A stretch of 64,000 bases of DNA from NCBI RefSeq assembly GCF_943737005.1, contig NZ_CALSFU010000017.1, forward strand, positions 62,001 through 126,000, written 5' to 3'. The translations under genes and the position numbers were made by a program. This stretch comes from Achromobacter sp. Marseille-Q4962. GTDB taxonomy: Bacteria > Pseudomonadota > Gammaproteobacteria > Burkholderiales > Burkholderiaceae_B. Position 1 is the first letter of the stretch. Each line of letters starts with the position of its first letter. The notes under the pieces were generated by a model. The model was not told where the DNA came from. It saw only the letters and a program-made list of their open reading frames with translations, and searched no databases. Below, piece by piece: positions 26,074 through 35,428 of this stretch.

Positions 26074-27255
26074 TCAGATGCGCTCGAAGATGGCGGCGAT
26101 GCCCTGCCCGCCGCCGATGCACATGGTGACCAGCGCATAGCGGCCGCCCACGCGCTGCAGCTCGTGCAAAGCCTTGGTGGCAATGATGGCGCCGGTGGCG
26201 CCGATGGGATGGCCCAGGCCGATGCCGCTGCCGTTGGGGTTGACCTTGGCCGGATCCAGGCCCAGTTCGCGCGACACGGCGCAGGCCTGGGCGGCAAAGG
26301 CCTCGTTGGCCTCGATCACGTCGAGCTGGTCCACCTTGAGGCCGGCGCGCTTGAGCACGGCCTGGGTGGCGGGCACGGGGCCGATGCCCATGATGTCCGG
26401 GTCCACGCCCGCGTGCGCATAGGCCACCAGGCGCGCCAGCGGCTTGACGCCGCGCCTGGCGGCCACGGAAGCGTTCATCAGCACCAGCGCGGCCGCGCCG
26501 TCGTTCAGGCCCGACGCGTTGCCCGCCGTGACGGTGCCGTTTTCCTTCTTGAACACCGGCTTCAGCGCCGCCAGGCCTTCGGCGGTGACGTCGCGGCGCA
26601 CGTGCTCGTCCGTGTCGAACACCGTCTCGCCCTTGCGGGTCTTGAGCGTGACCGGAACGATCTGGTCGCGGAAGCGGCCCTCGTCGATGGCGGCCGCGGC
26701 GCGGCGGTGCGATTCGGCGGCCAGCGCGTCCTGGTCGGCGCGGCTGATGCCGAAGCGCTCGGCCACGTTCTCGGCCGTCACGCCCATGTGCATGCGGCCG
26801 AAGGGGTCGGACAGCGCGCCCGTCATCATGTCCAGCATGACGCTGTCGCCCATGCGCGCGCCCCAGCGCTGCGCCGGCGCGATGTAGGGCGCGCGGCTCA
26901 TGCTTTCGGCGCCCGCGCCCACGGCGATCTCGGCGTCGCCCAGCATGATGGTCTGGGCCGCCGACACGATGGCCTGCAGGCCCGAGCCGCACAGGCGGTT
27001 CACGTTGAAAGCCGGCGTTTCCTTGGCAATGCCGGCGTTCATGGCGGCCACGCGGGAAAGATACATGTCGCGCGGCTCGGTATTGATCACGTGCCCCACC
27101 GCGACGTGGCCGACCTCCCCTCCCTTGACCCCGGCCCGCTCCAGCGCGGCCTTGATGACGGCGGCGCCCAGGTCGCACGGCGGCACATCTTTGAGGGCGC
27201 CGCCGAAATCGCCGATGGCGGTGCGCACGGCGGACGCGATGATGACTTCGTTCAT
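26074..27255 (-). CDS. Acetyl-CoA acetyltransferase (thiolase)
   Basis: 393 residues with a complete thiolase active site: nucleophilic Cys89 in [13 protein letters not shown], His349 in [11 protein letters not shown] and acid/base Cys379 in MCIGGGQG. It cleaves 3-ketoacyl-CoA or condenses acetyl-CoA units. The length is normal for the PhaA/AtoB/PcaF group; the motifs do not separate acetoacetyl-CoA from beta-ketoadipyl-CoA specificity. Single gene, leftward, convergent with the IclR gene. It could complete degradation for the neighbouring acyl-CoA operons. Confidence 0.92.
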   Translation of the reverse strand: MNEVIIASAVRTAIGDFGGALKDVPPCDLGAAVIKAALERAGVKGGEVGHVAVGHVINTEPRDMYLSRVAAMNAGIAKETPAFNVNRLCGSGLQAIVSAAQTIMLGDAEIAVGAGAESMSRAPYIAPAQRWGARMGDSVMLDMMTGALSDPFGRMHMGVTAENVAERFGISRADQDALAAESHRRAAAAIDEGRFRDQIVPVTLKTRKGETVFDTDEHVRRDVTAEGLAALKPVFKKENGTVTAGNASGLNDGAAALVLMNASVAARRGVKPLARLVAYAHAGVDPDIMGIGPVPATQAVLKRAGLKVDQLDVIEANEAFAAQACAVSRELGLDPAKVNPNGSGIGLGHPIGATGAIIATKALHELQRVGGRYALVTMCIGGGQGIAAIFERI

Positions 27256-27371
27256 GGTGTTGCCTCCTTGTTGTCGAATGAACCCATCATACCTGCGCCG
27301 CCCCGATAGCGTTTCGCCGGGGTGTCCGCCCGGCGGCCTATACACGGACGCTATCGCATCCGCGCCTCCGA

Positions 27372-28271
27372 CTATCGGGCCGGCGCGTCCAGCATGCTGT
27401 CGCGCAGCCGCAGCACCGGGGCGCACGAGGTGTCGCGGTGCGTCACCAGCGAGAGCGACAGCGCCTGGCGGGCATCGGGGTCGCACAGGGGCACGAAAGA
27501 CACGTGCGGCGTGGAATAGGCGCGCGTCACGCCGGGCACCAGCGCGAGGCCCAGCCCGCTGGCCACCAGACTGACCAGCGTCTGCACCTGTATGCCCTGC
27601 TGGCTGATGCGCGGGGTGAAGCCGGCCTTGCGGCACAGCGACAACGCCACGCCGTGCAGCCCCGGCACCTTGGACGGCGAATACATGACGAAGCTTTCGT
27701 GCCGCGCCTGCGCCAGCGGCGCGCAGGCCAGCCCGGCCAGGGCGTGGCCCGCCGGCACCGCCAGGATCAGGTCGTCGCGCTCGACCACCCATGACTCCAG
27801 CGCCGGGTCTTCGACCAGCGGGCCGCGCACCAGCCCCGCGTCGATATCGTTGGCGCGCAGCATGGAAACCAGGCCCACCGTGCTGTCCTCGCGCAGGTCC
27901 AGCTCCACGTCGGGATAGCGCTCGCGGAACGCCGGCAGGCAGCGCGGCAGCAGCATGTAGGTGGCCGACCCCACGAACCCCAGCCGCAGCGTGCCCCATT
28001 CTCCCAGCGCCACCCGCCGCGCGGCCTGGCGCGCCTGGCCGGCATGGAACAGCGCGCGGCGCGCGTCGTGCATGAGCGCCTGCCCGGCGGGCGTGAGCGA
28101 CACCCCCTTGGCGCCGCGCGCCAGCAGCGGCGTGCCCACGGCGTGCTCCAGTTTCTGGATGGAAACCGACAGCGCCGGCTGGGCGATGTGCAGGGCGTCG
28201 GCGGCGCGCCGGAAGCTGCCCAGTTCCGCGATGGTGACGAATTGCCGCAACTGCCGGAGGTCGATAGCCAT
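27372..28271 (-). CDS. LysR-family transcriptional regulator
   Basis: 299 residues: N-terminal helix-turn-helix (about 3-62, with [20 protein letters not shown]) and a type 2 periplasmic-binding-like effector domain (about 90-290). Two further in-frame ATGs lie 21 and 33 bases upstream. I chose the one giving [11 protein letters not shown], the usual LysR N-terminus, but no strong Shine-Dalgarno decides it. It is divergent from the CaiB-MaoC-Bug operon across about 70 bases and is its likely regulator. Confidence 0.87.
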   Translation of the reverse strand: MAIDLRQLRQFVTIAELGSFRRAADALHIAQPALSVSIQKLEHAVGTPLLARGAKGVSLTPAGQALMHDARRALFHAGQARQAARRVALGEWGTLRLGFVGSATYMLLPRCLPAFRERYPDVELDLREDSTVGLVSMLRANDIDAGLVRGPLVEDPALESWVVERDDLILAVPAGHALAGLACAPLAQARHESFVMYSPSKVPGLHGVALSLCRKAGFTPRISQQGIQVQTLVSLVASGLGLALVPGVTRAYSTPHVSFVPLCDPDARQALSLSLVTHRDTSCAPVLRLRDSMLDAPAR

Positions 28272-28342
28272 AACGATTTCCATATCACGCAATACCAAAG
28301 CCATATTAGACGGCTATGCGCGACGCCGATAGGATTTCCGCC

Positions 28343-29605
28343 ATGACAGCCCCCGCCTCCCCTTCCGCCGCCGCCCTGGGCGGCTTTCGCGTTCTCGACC
28401 TCACTTCCGTGGTGTTCGGCCCCTATGCCTCGCAGATCCTGGCGGACTACGGCGCCGACGTGATCAAGGTGGAATCGCCGGCCGGCGACTCCACTCGCCG
28501 CACCGGCCCCGCGCAGGAGCCGGGGCTGGCCGCGATCTTCCTCGGCCTGAACCGCAACAAGCGCAGCGTGGTGCTGGACCTCAAGCGCGCAGCGGCCCGC
28601 GAGGCGCTGCTGGCGCTGGCGGACGGCGCCGACGTCGTCATGCACAGCATGCGGCCCGCCAAGATGGCGGCGCTGGGCCTGGACCCGGACACACTGTGCG
28701 CGCGCAACCCCAGGCTGGTGTATGCGGGGCTCTACGGTTTCGGCGAAGGCGGCGCTTACGACGGCCGCCCGGCCTACGACGACATCATCCAGGGCCTGTC
28801 GGGCCTGGCCGACCTGGTCGACCGCCAGGCAGGCGCGCCGCGCTACCTGCCCACGGTGGCCGCCGACAAGACCTGCGGCCTGGTGGCCGCGCACGCCATC
28901 CTGGCCGCGCTGCTGCAGCGCGAACGCACCGGGCGGGGGCAGCGGCTGGAAGTGCCCATGTTCGAAACCATGGCCTCGTTCGCCCTGGTGGAGCACTACT
29001 ACGGCCGCCACCTGGCCGACCGCGGGGACGGCGCGCCCGGCTATCCGCGCGTGCTCACGCCGTGGCGCCGGCCCTGCCGCACCGCCGACGGCCACGTCTG
29101 CCTCATGCCCTACACCGACGCGCACTGGCGCGCCTTCTTCACGGAATCCGGGCGGCCCGACCTGGCGGCCGATCCGCGCTTCGCCGACATCGACGCGCGC
29201 ACCCGCCACATCGAGGCGCTGTACGAACACATGGGCGCCATCGTCGAACGCCGCGACACGGCGCACTGGCTGGCGCTGTGCGAGAGGCTGGAGATCCCCG
29301 CCGCGAAGATCAACCGCCTCGAAGACCTGGAGCGCGATCCGCACCTGCAGAGCGTGGATTTCTTCCAGCCGCTCTCCAGCGCCGCCGGCGCGCGCTACCG
29401 CTTCACCCGCAACCCGGTCCGCCTGGAGCGCACGCGGGTCGCCCCTGCCATGCCGCCGCGCCTGGGCGAGCACACCCGCGACATCCTGTCCGAAGCCGGC
29501 CTGGACGCCGCGCGCATCGACGCGCTGCTGTCCGACGGCTCGGCCATGGAAAGCGCCCCCGCCGCCGCGCCTTCTTCCCCAACCAGAACTGAAACCTCCG
29601 CATGA
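28343..29605 (+). CDS. CaiB/BaiF CoA-transferase family protein
   Basis: 420 residues of the class III CoA-transferase fold: N-terminal GGFRVLDLTSVVFGPYASQI and ADYGADVIKVESPAGDSTRR bind CoA, and VAADKTCGLVAAHAIL contains the catalytic aspartate region. It moves CoA between carboxylic acids through an aspartyl anhydride. AGGA sits nine bases before the chosen ATG. It overlaps the MaoC gene by ATGA and forms an operon with MaoC and a Bug receptor, a common grouping for uptake, activation and hydration of an organic acid. Confidence 0.9.
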   Translation: MTAPASPSAAALGGFRVLDLTSVVFGPYASQILADYGADVIKVESPAGDSTRRTGPAQEPGLAAIFLGLNRNKRSVVLDLKRAAAREALLALADGADVVMHSMRPAKMAALGLDPDTLCARNPRLVYAGLYGFGEGGAYDGRPAYDDIIQGLSGLADLVDRQAGAPRYLPTVAADKTCGLVAAHAILAALLQRERTGRGQRLEVPMFETMASFALVEHYYGRHLADRGDGAPGYPRVLTPWRRPCRTADGHVCLMPYTDAHWRAFFTESGRPDLAADPRFADIDARTRHIEALYEHMGAIVERRDTAHWLALCERLEIPAAKINRLEDLERDPHLQSVDFFQPLSSAAGARYRFTRNPVRLERTRVAPAMPPRLGEHTRDILSEAGLDAARIDALLSDGSAMESAPAAAPSSPTRTETSA

Positions 29606-30069
29606 CTCCGACGCAACAGCCCGCCCTGCTCGGCCAGGGCTACTACTGGCAAGACCTGGCCGTCGGCCAGCGCTTCCACACCTTCCGCCGCACCGTCACG
29701 GAAACCGATATCGTCAACTTCATCAGCGTCACCGGCATGCTGGAAACCATCTTCATCGACGCTACCTACGAGCATGGCGCCATCCAGGGCCGCCCCGCGC
29801 CGGGCGCGCTCACCTATGGCCTGATCGAAGGGCTCATCATGCAGGGCATGGTGCAGGGCACGGGCCTGGCGCTGCTGGAAGTGCACAAGAAAATGCTGGC
29901 GCCCGTGGTGGCCGGCGACACCATCTGGGCGGAAATCGAGGTCACGGACATCCGCCCCACATCCAGGCACAACCGCGCGGTCGTCACGTCGGCGATCGAG
30001 GTGCGAAACCAGCACGGCAAGCCCGTCATGGCCTACACAGCCACGCGGATGCTGGCCGGCCGGCCCTAG
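29602..30069 (+). CDS. MaoC-like hot-dog dehydratase
   Basis: 155 residues of the MaoC/hot-dog fold, with a central helix region around GALTYGLIEGLIMQGMVQGT. The usual D-x-N-P-x-H hydratase motif is not present at the expected place: FISVTGMLETIFID appears instead. The activity may thus differ from (R)-specific enoyl-CoA hydration, as in mesaconyl-CoA hydratase-like groups. Translationally coupled to the CoA-transferase gene (ATGA) and followed by a Bug receptor. Confidence 0.82.
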   Translation: MTPTQQPALLGQGYYWQDLAVGQRFHTFRRTVTETDIVNFISVTGMLETIFIDATYEHGAIQGRPAPGALTYGLIEGLIMQGMVQGTGLALLEVHKKMLAPVVAGDTIWAEIEVTDIRPTSRHNRAVVTSAIEVRNQHGKPVMAYTATRMLAGRP

Positions 30070-30129
30070 CCGCGCGCGGCCGGGCGCGCCGCCCGTGCCG
30101 CCGCGGACCATAACAAAACAGGAGACGAC

Positions 30130-31095
30130 ATGAGCAAGAAGACTTGGGCGGCCCTGCTGGCCGTCGCGGCGCTGGCCACGGCGCCCGGCGCGCAGGCCGC
30201 GTGGCCAGAACGGCCGGTGACCATGGTGGTGCCCTTTCCGCCCGGCGGCCCCACCGACCTGGTGGCGCGCGTGCTGGCCAAACAACTCACCGGGCAGCTC
30301 GGCCAGACGGTCGTGGTGGAAAACAAGGGCGGGGCCAACGGCAACATCGGCATGCAGTTCGCGGCCTCGGCCAAACCGGACGGCTACACGGTGCTCTACA
30401 ACACCTCGTCCATCGCGCTCAGCCCCAATCTCTACCGCCAGCTCGCCTTCGACCCGGTCAAGGATTTCGCGCCTGTCTCGTCCACCGCGGTGATCCCGCT
30501 GGTGCTGCTGGCGCATCCCTCGGTGCCCGCCCAGGACGTCCGCGGCTTCGTGGACTACGCCCGCGGCAAGCCGGGCAAACTGTCGTACGGATCGGCCGGC
30601 GCGGGCAACGTCACGCACCTGGGCGCCTTCCTGCTGCTGCATTCGCTGGGCATCGAAGCCACCCACGTGCCCTATCGCGGCAGCGCGCCCGCCATGACGG
30701 ACCTGGTCGGCGGGCAGGTCCAGTTCATGACCAACACGCTCAACGATTCGCTCGGCTTCGTGCGCGAAGGCAAGCTGCGCGCGCTGGCCATCACCAGCAG
30801 CCAGCGCAGCCCGCAGCTGCCGGACGTGCCCACCGTGGCCGAAACCGTGGCGCCCGGCTTCGAGATGGGCGCCTGGCAGGGCGTGGTGGTGCCGGCGGGC
30901 ACGCCGGCGCCGGTGATCTCCAAGCTCAACGCCGAAATCCGCCGGGCCCTGGCCTCGCCCGAAATGCTCAAGCAGCTCAAGGCCCAGGGCGCCCAGCCGC
31001 TGGGCTCGACCCCGCAGGAGTACGGCGATTACATCAAGAGCGAAATCAAGCGCTGGGGCGAAGTGGTGAAAGCGGCCAACGTCCAGCTCAACTGA
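30130..31095 (+). CDS. TctC/Bug-family periplasmic solute receptor (CaiB-MaoC operon)
   Basis: 321 residues with a signal peptide ending near GAQA-AWPE. Bug motifs are WPERPVTMVVPFPPGGPTD, VVENKGGANGNIGMQFAA and SAGAGNVTHLGAFLL. AGGAG precedes the ATG. It closes the CoA-transferase/MaoC operon, so it probably captures the acid those enzymes process. No membrane components are adjacent. Confidence 0.9.
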   Translation: MSKKTWAALLAVAALATAPGAQAAWPERPVTMVVPFPPGGPTDLVARVLAKQLTGQLGQTVVVENKGGANGNIGMQFAASAKPDGYTVLYNTSSIALSPNLYRQLAFDPVKDFAPVSSTAVIPLVLLAHPSVPAQDVRGFVDYARGKPGKLSYGSAGAGNVTHLGAFLLLHSLGIEATHVPYRGSAPAMTDLVGGQVQFMTNTLNDSLGFVREGKLRALAITSSQRSPQLPDVPTVAETVAPGFEMGAWQGVVVPAGTPAPVISKLNAEIRRALASPEMLKQLKAQGAQPLGSTPQEYGDYIKSEIKRWGEVVKAANVQLN

Positions 31096-31111
31096 GCCGG
31101 CGCGGGGCGGC

Positions 31112-31486
31112 TCAGCGCCCCGCCGCCTTGGCGCTCACGCCGTTGGCCACGCCCATGTCGATCTTCGGCACGTCGCGGACGATCACCCGCACGTCCGCGC
31201 CCGAAATGCCGATGCTGTCGCACACGGCGCGGTTGAGCGCGCCGATCAGGGCTTCTTTCTTGTCGTCGTCGCGCCCGGCGATCAGCGCCACGTCCACCTG
31301 CGCCATGGATTTGCCGATTTCGCCGGCCACGATGACGTGCGCCGGCGGCACTTCATGCAGCACGGCGCGCACGCTGGCCAGCGGCGCAGCGATGCTCTGG
31401 ACCACGGCGTCGGACACGGATTGCAGCAGGCGGGTCTTCTGTTCGGCCGTATGGCCTTGCATGATCTGGACGTTCAGGATGGGCAT
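31112..31486 (-). CDS. Tandem-fused 4-oxalocrotonate tautomerase-like protein
   Basis: 124 residues made of two consecutive tautomerase subunits of about 60 residues. The first begins MPILNVQIMQGHTAEQK, so cleavage of Met exposes the catalytic Pro1. The second begins around residue 61 as MAQVDVALIAGRDDDKK, where Pro is replaced by Ala and the amino group is internal. Only the first half can supply the N-terminal proline. It is transcribed toward the end of the Bug gene and downstream of the betaine importer operon. Substrate unknown. Confidence 0.8.
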   Translation of the reverse strand: MPILNVQIMQGHTAEQKTRLLQSVSDAVVQSIAAPLASVRAVLHEVPPAHVIVAGEIGKSMAQVDVALIAGRDDDKKEALIGALNRAVCDSIGISGADVRVIVRDVPKIDMGVANGVSAKAAGR

Positions 31487-31506
31487 GGCGGGTTCCGGTA
31501 GGCAAT

Positions 31507-31543
31507 GAAAAATGGCAGGCCGGCGACACGGCCGGCCTGCCAT
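31507..31543 (-). terminator. Terminator of the betaine importer operon
   Basis: Perfect 12-bp inverted repeat (31512-31523 with 31532-31543, arm ATGGCAGGCCGG) followed on the minus strand by five T. It lies just after the ATPase stop codon. Confidence 0.8.
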
Positions 31544-31575
31544 CATAGCGGCAGCGCGATCGGGGCGCAGGGCGG

Positions 31576-32844
31576 TCAGGCCGCCTTGCCCTCCTCGTCC
31601 CGGGCCTCGGAGCCGTCCTCGGCTTTGTCCTCGGACTCGGGCCGCGCCGCGCCGTCGGCGGGCGCGTCGGCAAGCGCCGGCGTCACCAGCTCCACCACCT
31701 TCTTGCGCGAGAGCATGCCGATGAACTCGTCGTTTTCGCCCGTCACGGCGACCGGCTGGTCGCTGTGCACCAGTTGGGCCAGCACTTCGCCCAGGCCAGC
31801 GGTGGCCGGCACCGAAGCCAGGTCTTCCACATAGCGCGAAATGTCGCGCGCGCCCTCGGCACTGGCGCGCCCGGCCGCCTCGGCCATGAGAATGCCCGCC
31901 AGCCGCTTGCCGTCCAGCACCGGCGCGTACTCATAATTGAGCGCGCGCATGCGCTCCACCGCATGCGACGGACGCGAACGCATGGTCAGCGTGAGCCGCG
32001 GCGGGTTTACCGCGTGCGTGGCGTTGAGCACCTTGGTTCGGTTCACGTCCTGCAGGAACGACTGCACGTACTCGTTGGCCGGATTCAGCAGAATATCTTC
32101 CGGCGTGCCCTCCTGCACCAGCTCGCCGTCCTTCAGGATCGCGATGCGGTTGCCCAGGCGCAGCGCCTCGTCCAGGTCGTGCGTGATGAAGACGATGGTC
32201 TTGTTGAGGCGGGACTGCAGCTGCAGAAGCTGGTCCTGCATCTCGCGGCGGATCAACGGGTCCAGCGCCGAGAATGCCTCGTCCATGAGCAGGATTTCGG
32301 CGTCGGTGGCCAGCGCCCGGGCCAGGCCGACGCGCTGCTGCATGCCGCCCGACAGCTGATGCGGGTACTGGTTCTCGAAGCCGGACAGGCCCACCTGCTC
32401 CAGCCAGTCGCGCGCGCGCTTTTCGCGCTCGGCACGGGGCACGCCCTGCACGGCCAGGCCGTAGGCGGCGTTCTCCAGCACCGTGCGATGCGGGAACAGC
32501 CCGAAGCGCTGGAACACCATGCTCATCTTTTTCTGGCGGAAAGTCTCCAGGTCGCGCTTGTTCAGGCTCACCACGTCCACGCCGTCGACCAGGATATGGC
32601 CCGCGCTGGGCTCGATCAGCCGGTTGAAATGGCGGATCAGGGTGGACTTGCCCGAGCCCGACAGGCCCATGATGACGTAGATGCTGCCTTCCTCGATCGA
32701 CAGGCTGATGTCGCGCAGGCCCAGCGTATGGCCGCTCTCGGCCAGCAGCGCTTCCTTGGTCATGCCGTTCTGCGCGGCCTGCAGCCACTTGGCCGGATGC
32801 GGCCCGAAAATCTTGTAGATGTTCTTGACTTCGATCTTGCTCAT
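31576..32844 (-). CDS. proV: Glycine betaine/proline ABC transporter ATPase with CBS domains
   Basis: 422 residues. ProV-type ATPase: Walker A GLSGSGKST, signature LSGGMQQRVGLARAL, Walker B ILLMDEAFSALDP. A CBS pair at about 285-395 (ending in EFIGMLSRKKVVELV) senses ionic strength in relatives. The last 20 or so residues are strongly acidic. The start overlaps the stop of the permease gene (ATGA). Operon order is receptor, permease, ATPase, leftward. Quaternary amine osmolyte uptake is expected; betaine-like nutrients are also possible. Confidence 0.92.
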   Translation of the reverse strand: MSKIEVKNIYKIFGPHPAKWLQAAQNGMTKEALLAESGHTLGLRDISLSIEEGSIYVIMGLSGSGKSTLIRHFNRLIEPSAGHILVDGVDVVSLNKRDLETFRQKKMSMVFQRFGLFPHRTVLENAAYGLAVQGVPRAEREKRARDWLEQVGLSGFENQYPHQLSGGMQQRVGLARALATDAEILLMDEAFSALDPLIRREMQDQLLQLQSRLNKTIVFITHDLDEALRLGNRIAILKDGELVQEGTPEDILLNPANEYVQSFLQDVNRTKVLNATHAVNPPRLTLTMRSRPSHAVERMRALNYEYAPVLDGKRLAGILMAEAAGRASAEGARDISRYVEDLASVPATAGLGEVLAQLVHSDQPVAVTGENDEFIGMLSRKKVVELVTPALADAPADGAARPESEDKAEDGSEARDEEGKAA

Positions 32845-33698
32845 CGCTGGCCTCCCTTGCGCATGCGCTGTCCATACGATTGCGTGATCCGGTCGAACAG
32901 CACGGCCAGCACCACGATGCCCAGGCCCGCGAGCAGCCCGCGGCCCACCTCCAGGCGGTTGATGCCGAGCAGCACCTCGTAGCCCAGGCCGCGCGCGCCG
33001 ATCATGGAGGCGATCACCACCATGGACAGCGCCATCATCGTGGTCTGGTTGATGCCGGCCATGATGTTGGGCAGGGCCAGCGGCAGCTGCACGCCGAAGA
33101 GCTGCTGGCGCGGATTGGCGCCGAAGGCGCGCGCGGCCTCCAGCACTTCGCGGTCGACCAGGCGGATGCCCAGGTCCGTGAGGCGGATCAGCGGCGGCAC
33201 GGCATAGATGACGGTGGCGATGATGGCCGGAATCTTGCCCAGGCCGAACAGCATCACCACGGGAATCAGGTACACGAAGCTGGGCATGGTCTGCATGACG
33301 TCCAGCACGGGCAGCATGGCCGAGCGCAGCCAGTTCACGCGCGCCATCAGCACGCCCAGCGGAATGCCGATCACCACCGAAAGCCCGGCGGCCATGATCA
33401 TTAGCGCCAGCGTCTGCATGCCGGCGTCCCACAGGCCCAGCACGCCGATGACGCAGAGCAGCAGCCCCATGGCCAGGCTCAGGCCGATGCGGCGGCTCAT
33501 GAACCAGGCCAGCGCCACGGTGGCCGCGACGACCGCCCACCAGGGCGATTCGCGCAGCAGTTGCTCCAGCCAGACCAGCGCGTGCAGCACCGGCTGCGAC
33601 ATCCGTTCGAGCGTATCGGCGTAGTTGGTGACCAGGTGATCGACGAAACCGTCGATGGCCCCCCGCACCTGGCGGGCGGGAATGATTTCAGGGAACAT
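32841..33698 (-). CDS. proW: Glycine betaine/proline ABC transporter permease
   Basis: 285 residues with about six membrane helices and the ABC permease EAA-type loop EVLEAARAFGANPRQQLFGV. The start MFPEIIPARQVRGAID has GGAG eight bases upstream; longer in-frame sequence upstream has no support. It overlaps the ATPase gene downstream by four bases and follows the receptor gene by a 204-bp spacer. Confidence 0.92.
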   Translation of the reverse strand: MFPEIIPARQVRGAIDGFVDHLVTNYADTLERMSQPVLHALVWLEQLLRESPWWAVVAATVALAWFMSRRIGLSLAMGLLLCVIGVLGLWDAGMQTLALMIMAAGLSVVIGIPLGVLMARVNWLRSAMLPVLDVMQTMPSFVYLIPVVMLFGLGKIPAIIATVIYAVPPLIRLTDLGIRLVDREVLEAARAFGANPRQQLFGVQLPLALPNIMAGINQTTMMALSMVVIASMIGARGLGYEVLLGINRLEVGRGLLAGLGIVVLAVLFDRITQSYGQRMRKGGQR

Positions 33699-33902
33699 AG
33701 AAACGACTCCATTGTGGCGCGTCGCCGTTGCGCGGCGCCGGACGGTCCGGCGCGGCGGTGAACGGTCTTGCCGCGCAGGGGCGGGGCGGCGCAGGCGGCG
33801 CCTCGCGGCCGGCCCCATCCCGGGCGCCTTGGCGGTGGAAAGGCCCGGCCCGCGGCGGGCCGGTGCGCGCCCCGGCTTCCAGGGCGCGGCGGCATCACCG
33901 CA

Positions 33903-34904
33903 TTACAGTGCGCTTTGCACGCGGCCGGCGACGTCGGCGGGGACCCACTTGGTCCAGACGTCGGCCTTGTTCTTGAGGAACCACTTGGCCACGGCGGGCG
34001 ATTCGTCGCCGGACTCTTCCATGTGGGCCAGGGTTTCGTTGATGACGGGCAGCGGCACCGAGACCTTGGACAGGAACTCGGTCAGCTTGGGGGCTTCCTG
34101 GGTGAACTTGGTGCTCACGGCCGTGAACACGGGGTTGTCGGGATAGGCGCTGGGCTCGGGCTTGGCGCACTTGGGCGAAGTCAGGCACTTGTGCTTTTCC
34201 GCGTCATAGGGCGGCAGTTCCAGCTTGACCAGGTCCAGCGAGCCGACCAGCGGCGTGGGATACCAATAGTAGAACACCACGTTCTGCTTGCGCTTGTAGG
34301 CCGACATCAGGGCCGCCTTCTGCGCCGCGCCCGTGCCGGGCGAATACAGGGTGTAGCTGTCGTCCAGCTTGAGCGCATGGAACAGGTTGGTGCTGGTGAC
34401 CTCGCAGCCCCAGCCCGCGGGGCAGCCGTAGAACCGGCCCTTGCCGGGCTCTTCCGGATCCTTGAACTTGTCTTTGAACTTGGGCAGGTCGGCGGCCGAT
34501 TTCAGCTCCGGCAGACGCTCGGCGGTGTAGCGGGGAATGAACCAGGCTTCGCCGCCCATGTACAGGTCGCCGATGCGCTTGACCTTGCCCGTCTGCTCGG
34601 CGCGGGCCCAGGGATCGGCCACGCTGTTCAGCCAGACCTCGGTGTTGATGTCCAGGTCGCCGCGCTCGAGGGCGGCCAGCGCGGGCAGGGTTTCGGTGGG
34701 CAGGGTTTCGGTCTTGCAGCCGTAGCCCTTTTCCATGATGAATCGTTCGATTTCAACGAGAACCAGATTCGATTCCCAGTTCATGCCGCCGAAATGGACG
34801 GGACGCTTGAGTTCGCACTGCGGCGCATCGGCGGCCTGGGCGGCGCCGGCGAAAGCGAACAAGACGGCCGCGGCGGCCAGGGTCTTGACAGGGGTGAAAC
34901 GCAT
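33903..34904 (-). CDS. proX: Glycine betaine/proline-type ABC transporter receptor
   Basis: 333 residues with a signal peptide (MRFTPVKTLAAAAVLFAFAG, cleaved near AQA-AD) and an OpuAC domain. Aromatic residues typical of quaternary-ammonium binding boxes occur in FGGMNWESN, NTEVWLNS and YYWYPTPL. GGAGG lies nine bases before the ATG. First gene of the leftward importer operon. Confidence 0.92.
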   Translation of the reverse strand: MRFTPVKTLAAAAVLFAFAGAAQAADAPQCELKRPVHFGGMNWESNLVLVEIERFIMEKGYGCKTETLPTETLPALAALERGDLDINTEVWLNSVADPWARAEQTGKVKRIGDLYMGGEAWFIPRYTAERLPELKSAADLPKFKDKFKDPEEPGKGRFYGCPAGWGCEVTSTNLFHALKLDDSYTLYSPGTGAAQKAALMSAYKRKQNVVFYYWYPTPLVGSLDLVKLELPPYDAEKHKCLTSPKCAKPEPSAYPDNPVFTAVSTKFTQEAPKLTEFLSKVSVPLPVINETLAHMEESGDESPAVAKWFLKNKADVWTKWVPADVAGRVQSAL

Positions 34905-35428
34905 TGGCTTTTGCCTCCATAGGTTCAGGGACACGCACCGGCCAGGTGGCAGGTGGTGCCGTGGAGCTAAGGGGGTTGTGCGGAAGACGGGCAGAACCGC
35001 CAATACAAACCGACACTAGCAACAAGACGGCCCGCGGGTTGCGGCGCCTTGCAAGACAGGGGGGCTCGGATGCGGCTGGCGCATGAATCGAGAACCCACA
35101 GATAGTGAACAAACTGAACGAAGAAGCAAGCATCTTAAACGAAATTGGGCGCGAACCCAAGCCTGCGCCGACAAAAACCGATACATTTTCGGCCAGAATC
35201 CCTGCGGGATTACCCGCAGCGCCCACGGAGAATCATCGGTTTTCCCCAAGGGATTACTGCGATTTTTGGAAGAAATATTTAGTTAATAATTTTTTCTCCC
35301 GAATACGGAACAGGAACGGATTCCGCCCTGCCCCCGTCCCGGGAGCGACGGGTTGCGGCGCGAGCGGCGGGGCAGGTCTAATCGGCAGGCGGGCGCCTCC
35401 GCCGCCCGTCCACCGCCACCGACCCGAC
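34905..35428. other. 524-bp spacer with AT-richer, structured centre
   Basis: Separates proX and a LysR gene, which diverge. From about 35085 to 35310 the base composition falls far below the genome level. The centre holds nested dyads: outer arms AAAACCGAT (35174-35182) and ATCGGTTTT (35235-35243), inner CTGCGGG/CCCGCAG (35202-35219), and a competing hairpin AATCCC/GGGATT (35197-35211). Short ORFs cross it, but none has a site or recognisable product. It may hold promoters for both genes and possibly a structured RNA. Confidence 0.5.

Noticed and set aside
26074-27999. Long leftward frame extending the thiolase N-terminus across the LysR gene
   Set aside because: The thiolase fold starts at the ATG at 27255, and the extension is a shadow of the LysR gene.
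35083-35286. 67-codon ORF in the AT-richer spacer
   Set aside because: No ribosome-binding site, no recognisable product, and it runs through the hairpin structures.
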